Counted from the first letter of the stretch, positions 11,690 through 24,350 are shown. The stretch: 64,000 nt of DNA from Epiperipatus broadwayi (GCA_028023455.1 JAQFVV010000036.1:3876452-3940451); one strand, 5' to 3'. The notes: a model not told the origin generated them from the sequence alone. Made by a program: numbers and translations.

Positions 11690-14290
11690 CTTGTTAATTA
11701 AAATTTCAGAAGTTTTTACCCATCTATCAATTATAGTATTCTTTCAATAAAACTACACATAACATATTTAGTTTAGTCAGTTGTATTTTTCTTATTGTTT
11801 AAGAAAACATAGTCTATTACTTCTTCATTTGTAAATTAAAATTTCTCACACATTATAAAAGATTCAAAAAGGAATGGGTGAGAAAAAACAAAAAAATATT
11901 AAAAAATATAACTTTCTATTCTACTATTTCTTCATTAAAATTCTGTAAAATAAAAAAGTGTACATAATGCATATTTAAATTCCAAAAACGTATTCATAAC
12001 ATTGTTTGTCTTTATTTATTTTTTTGTAAACAAAATCTCATCACTGATTTCTTTTATCACTTACTTTTTTCAGTTGCAGTTTGGTAGCTCCCCCAGGTGT
12101 GTAAAAGTTCCCAGAGAACAAACTAAGTCAGTATTCAACTTTTGACCTATTATTCTATTTTTGTATAAAAATATCAATATATATTCTATAATATAATATT
12201 CTATAGAAAAAAAATTAAGCATTGCATTCTTTAATGAAATTTATTATTACAAGCATCAACCTTTTTATACTCACAGTTTTGACTATTCAGAGTCTGCTTT
12301 TACCCTCACATAAGACTTAATATTTGGATTAAAATTTTTAAATGAAAGTTGGAGAATACTTTTCAAATTTGATGAAGTCAGATGTGATCTTATTTTGTTT
12401 TTTATCAGTTTCAGGATAAAATTTTTGTAAAAAAAATGAAAGTTAAAAATTATTACAAATTCACCTTGGATTAGTTGTATTAAATGTTCGATAAATATCA
12501 AATGCATATTTATAGAATGGGTTTAATCTTTTTTTTAGTTTTATTCACTGAATTTAAACTTTTGTTTTACTTCCTTTTTATTTTCTCTGAATATTAACAA
12601 AAATTGTTACTCTACAAAGATCTAGTCTTATTTTTTAATAATATAATCAGGACTTTAAAGCATCAAATGTAGTCCATAGTGCATCATCACATTTAGTACA
12701 TGCATCATAAGTTGCCCATTCCTGTCTTACATTATGCATTTAGATAGGTATTTCCTCTCAGTAATAAAAATTCATAATACGTAAATAATTTTCTCATACA
12801 AACGCCATTTGGGAATATGATGATTAGTTGTCAATTATCTATAAATGGGGTACAATTACGTAAAAATAATCTATCGAGCCATGTGATCCTTAAGCACTAA
12901 GTCCATGCCTATGCTAAACCATATACAACAGGTACAATTGATACCATCATATATACTACAACTTATTTTGAAAAAACTGATAATTGCATCGCTAAAAAGG
13001 ACCAATGAATAGAAAAATTATTTTCAATGCTTAATGTATTTTTGGAGCCTACCACAAATGCATTGAGACTACATTTAAAGTTTTCAGTATATCCTTCTTA
13101 TATGAAGCAGTAATCGTATTATCTTTAATTTAATACAACTCATTTAACATTTTTCTGTTCATGTATTTTGTCTTTGTTTTAATCATCTGGTTTAAATTTT
13201 ATTAACAGTGAACGGTAATAAATTAAATGGACTTGTTAGTCTGTTTTTATCAAATTATCAGTGATTAACTTTGATCTGTCTTTTAATAAAAAAATGAATG
13301 TAGTTTCTTGCAATAATTTCTTATTCCATACATTAGACAAACAGATTTGATAGATCAAAAGGAAATTTTAATTGATGGGGAATGGAATATATATTTTTAA
13401 TGAAAACAAAAATTCTAAATAATATATGTCATCAATAACAAATCTTTAAAAAAAATCAATCACCTTAATGATTTACATATAAAAAACTAAATTTCTGGAT
13501 CGAATCTCACCTGTTTCATCCTATATTCGAACATCACTAGCGGACGAACTATTTGATTATATTTTTTGACATATTTAAAAACTTTTTTCATTTAATTGGT
13601 TATATAATTTAAGAGAAATAAAAATTAATCATTGATTTATTTCAAGGTATTTATTACGTAAGTTGAATGAGAATGAAAATGATTAGCAAGTCACGTGACA
13701 TTTTATTTTTCAAAATCAATTTCAAAAAAAGAATTGTAATAAACAAAAACAAAAAATTATTTCAATGTAAAACCTTTTTAAAACCTTTCTTTTGTTTAAA
13801 ACGCTGTCTGCTAATAATTCATATTTGAATAAGCTCATGTCAGAGTTCCATATGAATTTTTTATTTCATCTAAAATTTCATTTATAACAACCACTCATTG
13901 TCTACTACTCTAGCGCCATCTATTGTAAGCTTGAGTAATCAATAGTTAACCAAATCGTAACGCAATGTAGGTCTACTGCAAACAGTGCTACATTAGTAAA
14001 GAGAATGGGTCTACTTTTATTTATTTGTTAGTGAATTGGGAAAAAATGAAAAGACTGCTCTCACAGTTAATTCATAGATATTTCAATAAAAAAAAATATT
14101 CGTAGAAGTCAATTACGGTACAATTCATTAGCATTCATGCAAGCTAAAATAGAATTTACCAATTCCCTTCTGATTTATTTAGAAATGTATAAATAATATT
14201 TATAAATTAACAAAAAGTTTATGAATGAATAAAAAGTACTTATAAATAAACAACTGATTTAATTATTTTAAAAGGCATACAAATGAAATC
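11690..14290. other. AT-rich DNA without gene; one short recurrent motif
   Basis: No coding or RNA feature was recognised. At about 13908-13945 is 'gcgccatctattgtaagc' followed by 'ttgagtaatcaatag', a motif that recurs in variant form near 42590, 49287, 50275 and 50395. It resembles the 'catccattgattactctgg' segment of Rz-A in reverse. Confidence 0.45.
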
Positions 14291-14387
14291 TCTCTTTCAT
14301 ATGTCAAATGCATTGACCAGGAAGCAAACCCGAGCCAGCTGCTTGAAAGGCAGCTATGCTAAACTGCTAGACCACCAACGCTTGACA
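14291..14387 (-). mobile_element. tRNA-Gly-derived SINE
   Basis: On the minus strand it begins tcaagcgttggtggtctag, passes through an anticodon-arm-like gctgcctttcaagcagc, and ends with a B-box-like ggtttgcttcc, then gcatttgacatatgaa. The 72-nt body follows tRNA-Gly(TCC), which starts GCGTTGGTGG and ends CAACGCA. The anticodon position is mutated and the A-rich tail is weak. Confidence 0.85.
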
Positions 14388-14489
14388 AATGAAAACTCTC
14401 TAAGAAAATTACTGATTAATATTTGAGAAAGAAAATTCTTCCACAAATTAAAAGACTGTTGTGATTTATTTATAAATGAATGAATAATA

Positions 14490-14675
14490 ATTTTGCATAC
14501 ATATATTAGTATGCCTGATGAAGTATGTTATTCTTCTTTCATGCTTTATCTGTTTGGCTTAAATGCATTTTTGGTGCCAAGTGGGCACTGAAAGTGCATA
14601 TATTTAAGTCAAACAGATAATTGATAAAAAAGGAATAACAGACTTTGCCAGCCATACTAACAAACATATGCAAAG
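14490..14675. repeat. Fold-back element, about 80-bp arms
   Basis: The left arm from tttgcatacatat through ctgtttggcttaaatgca is matched in reverse by tgcatatatttaagtcaaac through ttgcatatg... to about 14673. The centre is gtgccaagtgggcac. It has no coding content and no clear TSD. Confidence 0.75.
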
Positions 14676-15209
14676 TTATTACAGTTAAATATAAAGTTAA
14701 AAATAAAATTAAATAAATAAATAAATATATTTTTTATTTACAAATTAATAATATTTATAAATAAATAAATCCCTTGCTTGGATTAGTGTTATTAAAATGG
14801 CAGGTTTGAGAGCTAAAGATCCATTGATTTCAGCTCAATTCTGTCACTATTAGTAATCCATTTCTTATGACCTTCAGAGTGACAAAATGCTCAGGTATTT
14901 TTTTAAATAAATAAGTGGTTTATTTATCCTAATATGAACAATTTTAAAGTAGACAATGTTCATTAAAATGTAAATTCATCAAAAGAACTTTGCAGTTAAA
15001 GTATTTCTAAATAATGATGACTTTCTGAATGCTTTTTCCAAGAAAGCTAAATCTTATTATGTTATAAAGCTTATCAATTATACTTTAAAGAAGTACAATA
15101 TTTATTTCTTAGTTATGAAAATATGGCAAAGAATAACAGAAGAATAATAGATAAAAATTAATCACAGAATATAAATGGTATGGGAAATTTTGGTAGAAAT
15201 GACCTACTA

Positions 15210-15650
15210 TTAATTTGCCTACATATTTGAAAGGAAGGGTGTTTAATAGATGTGTTTTACCAGTTCTTACATATGGATCAGAGACTTTGGCACTCAACAG
15301 AAAAACACTATAAAGATTTCAGACCACATAATGAAGCATGGAAAGATTTATATTGGGAATAACAAGGAGTGATCAAAAGTTAAATATTTGGGTGAGAGAA
15401 CAAACATTGATATCACTGAAAAAGATCAAAACATTGAACTAGAACTAGGCAAGACATAAAAGAGATGAACATAAATGGGTTGTTGAAGTCATAAACTGAG
15501 TAGTAAAAGATTGCAAGAGATCCAGAAAAAACATGAGATGGACAGATGAGAAAAAAAAGTTTATTGGAGTAGCTTAATGGAAAAAAAGCTATGGATTGGA
15601 TAAAGGATTTATTTAGTTCTATAAAGTTCATTTTTTCAGTAGCCTTGACT
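15210..15650 (+). pseudogene. RTE-like LINE, C-terminal remnant
   Basis: In the plus-strand frames RCVLPVLTYGSETLALNRKT is followed by SMERFILGITRSDQK, NIWVREQ, then KDCKRSR and MRWTDEKKKFIGVA. These are the same blocks as in the copy at 4985-5389, but with several stops and frameshifts. This is an older 5'-truncated RTE insertion. The minus-strand frames here are shadows. Confidence 0.85.
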
Positions 15651-17595
15651 ATATCAATGATAAAATTATACTAAGAATTATAAAGTCCAATTTATCTAAA
15701 TAAATTATTTAATTTTCATGATTGGGAGGTCTATTTAATATTGATTTTTCCATGAATACTCTACTTATGTAATTATGCACTAATATCGGGTAGGTTTTCC
15801 TAAATTTCTCTCCATGAGTGCAGCTATCACATGGTGATGAGTGTTTATATCTAAGATAGTAACAACTTCAAATGGCAGCTAATCAGTTAAATCAAAGATA
15901 TTTTCCCCTCCTACTTATCCTGCAATATTTTAGCCAATAATATTATCTGCTCTCCCTTTTAGATTGTTTAATTTTTTTACTCATGGGCTAATGTACAACT
16001 CAGCTGACACATTTTCTAATCATCTGAAATATGTTTTCATAGTCATGGTAGAATTTACTCTTATTGATGTAATATTTGAAATAAAGACATTCTCAGTATT
16101 TTATTGATGAAATATTTTTAATCTGTTAATTAATTTGGCAGAAAAACAATAACTCCAATTGTAAAATATAAATTTGAAAACACACAAAATTGATTAATTC
16201 ATATGAAAAAAGCAAAATGAGATTTTTTTTCGAATATATATTTAATTATCCATTTAATCAAAATCGACTTAAAGAAAATTATTTGAAAATAATTTTGTAA
16301 ATAGTATAATTCGTATTTGTATATAGATGTGTATTGACATGTGGTGAGACCTGATTCTCTCTATATATAATTTACCCAAAATTCAATGTGTATTTTTTAA
16401 ATTATAAAGTTAAAATAATAAATATAGTGGAGCGCTTTTAGTACGTGATCTCCGCCATTTTGAATTCCAAAAATGTGGACTGACACATCTAAGTGATAAA
16501 AGAGCACCAATATATTTAAGTCACTAGAGCTAATACTTTCAATTTGTTTTAATTATTCCCATGGGATTTGGAAAAATATCGTAACTGTAACTCAAATGGA
16601 AGATTTACTTTTGCTATAATCTTCCCCATACTCTCATTTTCAAAAACCTCATTTAATAAATTGCATTTTGGGGGAAAAAAATTCTGCTGTGATTACAAAA
16701 TACCTCAAGTATTATTATTTATCTTTTACATTTCATCACTAATTTTTATCATAAGATAAAACGATATAAAATTTTGTAGTATTTTAATTGTTTATTTTTT
16801 AAGAGGCAGGATAATATTTTAATATTAATAATTTTTTTAATCATTAGTATGTGCGCTTATATAATAATCATACATATATGTTAAAAATATTTATATGATA
16901 TATAGTATCACTTTTATTAACTATTTAGTAAGTGTCTTAATATGTATAGTTTTTTTTATTAAATTATACTTCACTATGTACGTACTGTATATATATTTAA
17001 AATGTTGCTATATTTGTGCGTGTGTGCATTCAAAACATACATCATATAGAATTTTCTATTTGTCACAAAGTTTAATATCCGTGCAGTAACATAGGTTCAA
17101 AACTTGAGCCTTAAATAAAAAATTTCAAAGCCCCATCCCCCACCCCATAATTTAAACCTGCTAAATTTTTGCGTTCATTTATATTAACATCTTGTAATAA
17201 AATCTCATACTCTGGATATAAGATCTTCAGATCAATTTCAGTTTTGAGATTTCCGCCACTTAAATTTCCAATCAATAAAGCCATTCAATTAATAAACTCA
17301 TCTAATTTTAAAAATCCTCACCCCTCACTTTTACAAAATCACAAATCACTTCTCTTAATACATTGTGTGAACTGAATATAAGCTATACAATTATAATTTT
17401 TTGTTAGTTATTTTCTGCCTACAATCAAACTATATTGTTTTTTCCAAAACAGCACAATCTAGCATTTCTGAGAAAAACAGTAAATAGTTCCATAGTTGAA
17501 GCATAAAAATGAATAGGTATTCATAAAGTTCTTTATGAAGTATTATAACTTTATCTTTCTTATTGCATTGCCAAATCCATACAATGTTGATATCA
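15651..17595. other. AT-rich DNA, nothing recognised
   Basis: No supported gene. Frames at 16568-16759, 16895-17089 and 17169-17375 are low-complexity and lack recognisable domains. Confidence 0.45.
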
Positions 17596-17830
17596 TCTAT
17601 GTTCTTTATTATTTTTTACAATGTCCTTTTACAATCCACTATTGACAGTTTCAATTGCTCCAGCAATCTTCTTCAGAACTTCTAGTGAGTGTTCTTTCAT
17701 CAAATATGTCATCATTGTTTTGAATGTCTCCCCAATGGATGGCATTAGAAGTTCTGAAGAAGAATGTTGGGGCAATCGAAACTGTCAATTATGGGTTAAA
17801 AATCATTGTGAAAGTAATAAAGAACATAGG
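17596..17830. repeat. Rz-D fold-back element with two hammerhead-like motifs
   Basis: The ends atgttctttatta and taataaagaaca are inverted. The inner arms tgacagtttcaattgctcc and ggggcaatcgaaactgtca are inverted as well. Each arm carries the string CUGAAGAAGA, a hairpin and GAAACUGUC, which is the hammerhead arrangement common in Penelope-like pLTRs. The central loop spans about 17683-17748. Confidence 0.8.
17750..17790 (+). ncRNA. Hammerhead-like motif, Rz-D (mirror copy at 17644-17682)
   Basis: Core CUGAAGA (variable seventh base), one extra A, a hairpin with GAAUG opposite CAAUC (the other arm has GAUUG/CAAUU), then GAAA and CUGUC. Helix I is weak: AGUU with AAUU. The mirror copy on the minus strand at 17644-17682 supports the consensus CUGAAGA-A-GAUUG...CAAUC-GAAAC. 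Helix III would be two pairs, so it could act only as a dimer. Confidence 0.55.
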
Positions 17831-18026
17831 TGATATTAATATTCATAAAGTTTTTGATAATTGTATATATTGTTATAATATAATTTAAAAAGTTGTCATT
17901 TTGCATCATTGTAAGCAATAAGTAAGAATAATAAAAACCACTCATAAATGAGTATGGCCATTCCACCCCCACCACCACCCCCAAAAAAAGATAGAGAAGC
18001 TACTCTGGATATGAGTTTTGCAATTT

Positions 18027-20480
18027 CTATAAGAACTTAACCTGTGAACCACAAATATGGCCACATATAGAACATGCTGATCCAATTTTCTGTTTACCTG
18101 ATATTTTACAAAGCTGTCTTTTAGCTTCCTCAGCAGAAAATTTTTCTTTCTTAAATACTTCAGCACTATGTCTAATTGTAGCTCTCCAATGTGTCCTATT
18201 CTCTATTATATGCAATGGAATCAATTGATTTTGCACTTCTTTAGAATGTCTTTCAGATAATCTTTATACGGCAGATGAAAACTCATTTTTCTATGAAATC
18301 CATGCTCAAGTTCACTGTAAAACAACCTTTTAAGAAGACTTCTACTGTTAACTTATTTTACACATTCAATCCTATGAAGATGTGATTTTACAATAGTGTA
18401 ATCATTGATTGGTTTTATGATCTTGCTATTGTATTTTAAGAATTTTATGGAACTTCCTTAAATGGATCTTTTCTATGATCTTCATATTGCACTGATAAGA
18501 TGTCCAAATTTTACTTCCATATAATAAATTAGGCAAAACAACAGCTCTACATAACTTAATTGCATTACGTATTTCCCAATGGTAAAACACTATTCTTTAA
18601 CTAATTGAAAGCAATAGTAGCACATCAAAGTCTGTATTGGACCTTAATATCTAAGTCCATATTTTACTTGTAAAACTACCAAGATATTTAATCTAAATTA
18701 CATTTCCAAGTTCATAGCCATCCAAGATACAGTTGGCTGAGAATTTTTCTTCCATCACTGGCTGATAGCATTATTTAATAAATCAATATCTTTATAAGCT
18801 GCATTCAAAACCTTGGAAAAATTATGTAAATCATCTCCTTAAGTGAAAAAGTGGCACACTTGTGAGCATTCTGTAAATCCAGATTCTAAAAAGCTGAAGT
18901 TCTTGTTTTTACGTTTAGTTAATACAAATTAAAATTCCACCATCAAATCTATATTCTATCTTGATTGCTGCTTGATTAAACTGCCTATAAACAATTCCAA
19001 AGACCACTATCATAAAAATAAACCTAGTGTTGGAGCAAGTACACATTCTTGTTTAACATCAGTTTTCATTTCAAATGTTGTTTTCTACCTGCAGTAATAA
19101 CAGTTTCTCTCATTCTCTCATGTAGAAGCTGGATAATATGAATGAATTTTGGTGGACAACCAACTAATTTCCAATAATACTATAAATCTGTCTTATTAGT
19201 TGAATCAAATACCCTGACCAAATCAATAAAATCAATACCTAAATCATTTCTTTGTTCCTGTACTTTTTTTGTGCTTGCCTGACAACAAAAATCATGTCCA
19301 TAGCATTTCTTGATTCTTTAAAAAGCACACTGAGTTTCTGGTAATCATTCATCTATAACTGAAAGAAATCTATTCAACAAAATTTTTGAAAGTACTTTTA
19401 CCGTTGTTATTAAAAGCCTAAAGCTAAATTCATTAACAAAATAATCAAAATTATCCCAAATTCACATCTAAATCAGACTAGATAAAGAAAATAAACTCTA
19501 AAATACCATCAATAGTTTCCTTGCTACAAGCAGACTTCTCAAGTGTAAAGGACTAAAAGATAACAACAAATTTATACTAAATATTACCCACAATTCCACT
19601 TAATCCCATACACCCTTAATATTAAAAGAATTTTTTAATAAATTAATTGAATGAGAATTATAAATTTTTAATAATAAAGATTCTTTAATCTTTTTAGTTC
19701 ATTTCTTTTTTGATAAAGCTAAGGTTGTCTTCTTTGAATGAAATGAAATAAAAAAAAGAATTAAAAAATCTTTATTTCTAAAAATTTATGATTCTGAAAC
19801 AACTTGTTTAAAAGTTGTTTTAGTATTAAAATTGTGTGGGATGTAAGTAAAATTGTGCATAATATTTGGTATAAATTTATCCTTTAATTTTTTACATTTG
19901 AAAAGTTTGCTTGTATTAATTAAAACATTGATTGTGTTTTAGAGTTTTGTTTTGATATTTGGCTAGCTTGATTTAGTTGTGAATTTGGGGTATATTCTAT
20001 GATAATTACAGCTATGTTGTCTATTTCTTTTGCTTTTCAAAATTGCAACAGTAAAAACACCCTTAAATTCTGGTGTCACAACATCATGAGTCCATATACT
20101 CTTTAAAGATCCAATATGTTTTTTAAGTTAATATATCATCACCATATTTTAAATTTTCTCCATGGTATTTCATCAGAACCTGTAGCATTTTCAGTTTTAA
20201 AACTACAAAGAACTGTTTATTAAGCTATAGGTCTTTGTCCAAAACTAAATAAGTAAATAAAGTGTATATTAAAAGCTACTATCTCAATTCAAAAGATGGT
20301 CAAAATATTCCTTCTATCTAATCAAAATATCATTGTCATCATATGAGAGTCATTGCTGGATTTAATAGGATTATCATACCATTTCTTTGGTCCATACATT
20401 GCTTTCAGTACACCAAAAAGTTAGAATTATTACAATCAGTAAATGTTTACATCTTTGTAGTTTTAATACAGCAATCATTA
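18027..20480 (-). pseudogene. Second LINE type: reverse transcriptase to C-terminal zinc motif (decayed)
   Basis: On the minus strand, from high to low coordinates: RWKEYFDHLLN (about 20310), NATGSDEIPWRKFK (about 20170), EFKGVFTVAI and NYHRI (about 20040). After a fold-back insertion come KVLSKILLNRFL (about 19390), DLVRVFDS, the degraded AFD motif (about 19215), GCPPKFIHIIQLLHERM (about 19130), LPNLLYGSKIWTSYQ (about 18510), WRATIRHSAEVF and CSICGHICGSQ (about 18050). The order and spacing fit a LINE with the reverse transcriptase followed by a C-terminal C2-type zinc motif. It has many stops. It differs from RTE in the LLYGSKIW and C-terminal blocks. Confidence 0.85.
19436..20003. mobile_element. 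Fold-back element inserted in the LINE, about 280-bp arms
   Basis: The left half (tcccaaattcacatctaaat, acaaatttatactaaatatt) is the reverse complement of the right half (ccaaatattatgcacaatt when inverted, ccaaattcacaactaaat). The fold point is near 19735. It splits the LINE frame between the NYHRI and LLITTVKVLSKIL blocks of the reverse transcriptase, so it entered the LINE after the LINE had inserted. It has no coding capacity. The ends are only approximate. Confidence 0.85.
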
Positions 20481-21516
20481 ATTATGCATCATGATGGAGG
20501 ACTTCAGACAAATTTTTAAAATGGCATCTGTACTGCCATCTATTGAGATATTCTGCTACTTTTTACAAATGTATATTGATTTTTTTAATTGGAAAAAAAA
20601 TCAATTAAAGAGTGGCAAAGTCAAAGAGTATTAGTACTGCCTTCTTCTTTTAATGGTTTTATGCCTTTGTAATCTTTGTCAAGACCATTTATGAGATTAC
20701 TTTGAGATAAACTCTAGAATAACTAACTTCTTCCTTTGTGTAAAGTTTATTAAGATTCATCATTAATTTTACACAATAGCTGTGTAATAATCATTAAAAA
20801 TTAAAATTATATCATATTACACTGCTATTTTACATGTACATGTTTAATTTTTAAAAATAGAAGGTAATAACTTATAATGTAACATTAACAAAAAAACATG
20901 TATTCTGCTCATCCCACTTTGAGAGATATCTAATATACCATTATAGACACTACATTGGGATAATTTGAAATATTTTAAAAATTACAAATATATATTTTAA
21001 AGCAGAATTTGATCAATTTATTAGGGATCATTCACATTTTAAATACAAATTTCAATTAAAAAGATTTAGATCATTTTATGTTATTCTGCTCTGTCAACCA
21101 TTCAATAATGAAAGTGTCTTATTACAAACATATTTTCCCAATATTTGCAAAGTTCAGATATGATTTCAATTTTCAAACATGTGTTTCCTCTAAATCAAAT
21201 CCAATTTAATTCTGATATAGAATAATGGTTTAATACTAAAATCAAAAGTTGAAAACTTACAAAAAGTCTCACCAGGGAGAACAATAAAATCTATAGCAAA
21301 GCTGGAGAGTTAAACCTTCTTATCACTTACTGAAATTCTGGCTTCAGATCTTTAATATTTATTATGAACTTTCACATTTAATCTATTATTCTGCTGAGCA
21401 AAAAATGTTATCTTTTCTTTTAAACAAATCACTAATATCAGAAAAACCAATCACGATTCTTCTTTTTAGTGAATTCAAGAATAGATTGTATTCATAACAC
21501 ACCCCTTAAGGGAATT
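20481..21516. other. AT-rich DNA, nothing recognised
   Basis: No supported gene. A 'gtactgccatctattgag' motif near 20530 is a scrap of the recurring short motif. Confidence 0.4.
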
Positions 21517-22357
21517 CTATATTTTTTTTATTTTAGAAATATATTTATTGACATAATAAAATTGTACAGATGAATAATAAATACACTTTGTTAATGTTGG
21601 CTCATCCATTGCTGGCATTGGTCTGGTAGATGTGTGCCAGAGCCATTCTCTGCACTAGCAGGTTGATATACGAATAAATACATTCAGTTTTGTTGGTATT
21701 GACCACCCCTTTTGAGGTTGGCCCAATAATGCTAACTTATCAGCTGGGAAACATGTAGTGTGAAATCAATGCCTCTCTAGTAGAATCCGGCATGTTACAT
21801 CATAGACACTTCATTTACAATACACTACAATGTGGATATATCAGGTCCAATATTCATGTAGAGTCTGTGGGCCATACTAGTAGGCTCCATGTATTAATAA
21901 ATAAAAATCTAGAGGATAGAATCTTGTCCTTGTTTTGAAGAGCTTTGAGCTTATCGCAAAAAATAGCATTGGGGTCTGGTGTTGATTGTGTGAACTTTGT
22001 CCGGCATCTTGTATACCAAAAAGCGTATGACAGGAAGATAGATAACCTGATAACTGTAAAGTCTCCAGAGGAGAGACAACCCCTGATGTCCAGGATTTTA
22101 TCCACTGCTATAATGCAGTGTTGAGAGATGACACTTCTAATACTGTTATAGCCTGGACATATATTTAACAGATGATTAAAGGTCTCCTCTCCTCTAGAGC
22201 AGGCATGACAAATTGGGTCTATTTTATTTAGAAACCACTTGTAGTGTAAGAATGTATTAGTACTTGAGTAATATAAGTCCTCAAAATCCAAATTAGCAAT
22301 GTTTGTATAGAATAGCTGTTGATTTAGTATTAACAGTACATTTTTTCTAAAATTCAA
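21517..22357 (-). pseudogene. Third LINE type: C-terminal domain with CxxC...H...C motif
   Basis: A 167-codon minus-strand frame contains LHYKWFLNKIDPICHACS, GEETFNHLLNICPGY and NSIRSVIS. The C-x2-C, H, C arrangement with 'ETxxHLLxxCP' is a hallmark of the C-terminal end of many LINE proteins. Downstream, the minus strand runs into an A-rich end at 21517-21535, which I take as the 3' tail. The reverse transcriptase is absent because of 5' truncation. The frame is intact over its length, so it is a relatively recent insertion. The exact clade is uncertain. Confidence 0.75.
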
Positions 22358-22364
22358 ACATCAA

Positions 22365-22600
22365 TTTTCTTGTGAATATCATTGGAGTAATGTTTATTTT
22401 TAATGCAATTGTCATTTTAATCTTAGTTTGTACTAATCTGTGATTTTTCAAACAGGCTGAGTTTGTAAGTGCATGAATAATGTGAATTTCTCTTGTACTC
22501 TGATTCCTAACTAAAATGTAATCTATTAAATACCATTGCTTTGCATGGGAATGCCTACATGTTCCTTTATAGTGATTTTTCTACCTAAACAAAGTGTTTG
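22365..22600 (-). pseudogene. LINE endonuclease fragment
   Basis: Uninterrupted minus-strand reading for about 70 codons: HAKQWYLIDYILVRNQSTR, then IIHALTNSACLKNHRLVQTK. The IDYILVR and xxHRLV blocks are the C-terminal motifs of LINE AP-type endonucleases, including the catalytic His of the DHRL position, here preceded by N instead of D. It adjoins the C-terminal fragment at 21854-22357 in the same orientation. The two may be one element with an internal deletion, or two insertions. Confidence 0.8.
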
Positions 22601-22755
22601 TGAAAATCAATTCATGTGTTGGGTATAAATTCAATGATAATAAACCACACAGAGACTAAACTCTTCATACAGTAGCACCACTCTGTGTAAGAGAGTACAG
22701 TGGATGCAAGCAGGTTTGTGCATAAAATCCCTATTGAGTGCCTACTCATCCAATA

Positions 22756-22795
22756 TCCCAAGACTAGTTTCTAACTTGTGCCTCATCAGTGAGGA
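22756..22795 (-). ncRNA. Hammerhead motif, Rz-A left arm
   Basis: On the minus strand: UCCUCA, core CUGAUGA, hairpin GGC-ACAA-GUU, A, core GAAA, palindrome-derived ACUAGU and cleavage-site C. Helix I on the 3' side reads UUGGGA instead of UGGGGA and pairs poorly. Confidence 0.65.
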
Positions 22796-22917
22796 GCTTG
22801 GATCTGAGAGCACTGCACTTAGATCTTAGAATCTTAGCCTTGCATCTGAGAGCACAGCATGATCTTAGAATCTGCTAAGATCCTAAGATCTAGATGCAGT
22901 GCTCTCAGATTCAAGGC

Positions 22918-22959
22918 TCCTCATTGATGAAAGCCATAATCTAGAAACTAGTCTGGGGA
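22918..22959 (+). ncRNA. Damaged hammerhead motif, Rz-A right arm
   Basis: Same layout as the copy at 23513, but the first core reads UUGAUGA (the essential C is replaced) and helix II is broken (AAGCC...UCUA). GAAACUAGUC and UGGGGA are intact. Probably inactive. Confidence 0.6.
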
Positions 22960-23289
22960 TAATGGATGAGTAGACACTAGATAGGGATTTTAAGCACAAA
23001 TGTCTTTTCAATCGTGGATTATTCTGGCTTGAATTGAATAATACTACTGTATGAAGAATTTAGTCTCTGTGTAAATGGCTTGTGTAAATATAAAGAATCG
23101 TGATCATGTGATAATAAATCATTTGAATTTACAGCCCCCATACCATTATTTACAATAGCATTTGGCCAAAGTAACACATTTGTAGTAATGCATGTATTAA
23201 AGTCTCCATGAAAAAAATTTTAATCTTTTAATGATGTTGCTTAATAATGCTATCCGATTAAGGAATAAAAACTTCTGTTCTCTGAATTT

Positions 23290-23665
23290 TCTGAATCTAA
23301 AGTTGGAGTGTGGTGGCTATGGTTATTAAAGAACCAAAGACACCAAAATGCATGGGTACTGAACTGAGTTCAGACCTATATGACTATATAAGCTAATGAG
23401 CTTGGATTGAAAATATTATAATGTTTTCAATTTAAGACTCATAGTTTTGTAGTCAAGTAGAGATAAAAGATGGCTACTGGAGGGTTGCATTAAATCCTAA
23501 GATCTAGGTGGCTCCTCACTGATGAAGGCCACAAGCCAGAAACTAGTCTGGGGATATTGGATGAGTAGACACTAGGTGGGGGGATTTTATGCACAAGCCT
23601 TCTGCCATCCATTGATTACTCTGGTTTGCATTGAGTGGGAATACATATGGGGAGTTTTATGTAGG
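23290..23665 (+). mobile_element. Rz-A copy, single unit
   Basis: In order: gtggctatggtt, ccaaagac-accaaaatgcat, gaactgagttcagac, tatgactatataagcta, gatcctaagatct-like block, hammerhead, gatgagtagacactag, ccatccattgattactctgg, and a degraded end. The same order is seen in 24510-24860. I could not delimit a TSD. Confidence 0.8.
23513..23554 (+). ncRNA. Hammerhead ribozyme, Rz-A (intact cores)
   Basis: Helix I UCCUCA pairs with UGGGGA (six pairs including one G-U). Core one is CUGAUGA. Helix II is GGC/GCC with loop CACAA, above an A-A mismatch. Core two is GAAA. Helix III is the self-complementary ACUAGU with no loop, followed by cleavage-site C (triplet GUC) at 23548. A helix III without loop cannot close well in one molecule; pairing with a second copy solves this, as reported for hammerheads of Penelope-like elements. 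All invariant bases are present. Confidence 0.85.
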
Positions 23666-24350
23666 CAATTACTGTATATGGAACCACTCAAACAGATCAA
23701 CACACAAATGGTAAAATAATATTATAAAATATTTATGCAAGTCTCTTTTTTTTTATTAATTATAAATTCTAAATAATAATCAATTAAAAAAAAATTGTTG
23801 AAAATATTAATAAGCTTATTTAAATTTTGATTTGAGTGGGAGTATGTAAATTTTATTAATTTTTTGTGAATGTATTTTTAAATTATTTTTTGTTTCGAAA
23901 TTTTATATAATAATTATGGTTAATATAAAATAAATCAATTTGTCAAAAATTCATAAATAATTAAAATGTAAATTAAAAACTAGAAAACAAAAATGTTATG
24001 TACACAAACTTTCATAAAATTAGTTAAATGCCATAGGATAAAATGTTAGCATCTTAACTAAGGCCTTCCAAGTGATTTTGTAAAATCGTAAACATCCCCC
24101 CCCCCCATTCCAACTTCGTAATTCACTCTCTCCTATTAAAAAATTAATTATAAAAAAAGAATTAAATGATCAGTTGCTCATCGAATGATATTCAAAGAAG
24201 AAAAGTGATACAAGTTAAGCTTCAGTCCTCTACTATCAGACTGCCAGTTTTAGTGCAATGATCGACTAATGAATTCTGGAATTCAAGATACATGGATTAC
24301 AGTTCCAGTATTCTTCTCCTGTGCTTCAAATTCGTACAAACTGTCTGCAA
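23666..24350. other. AT-rich DNA, nothing recognised
   Basis: Includes a 12-13 base poly-C tract near 24096. No gene or RNA motif was seen. Confidence 0.4.

Larger units (their letters stand above)
22648..23109. mobile_element. Rz-A fold-back with two opposed hammerheads
   Basis: Two Rz-A halves lie head to head. 22670-22850 is the reverse complement of 22880-23070, meeting at a set of 'gatcttagaatc' repeats. Each half carries the hammerhead. A candidate target duplication gataataaa(c/t)ca lies at 22636-22647 and 23110-23121 with one mismatch. Confidence 0.8.
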
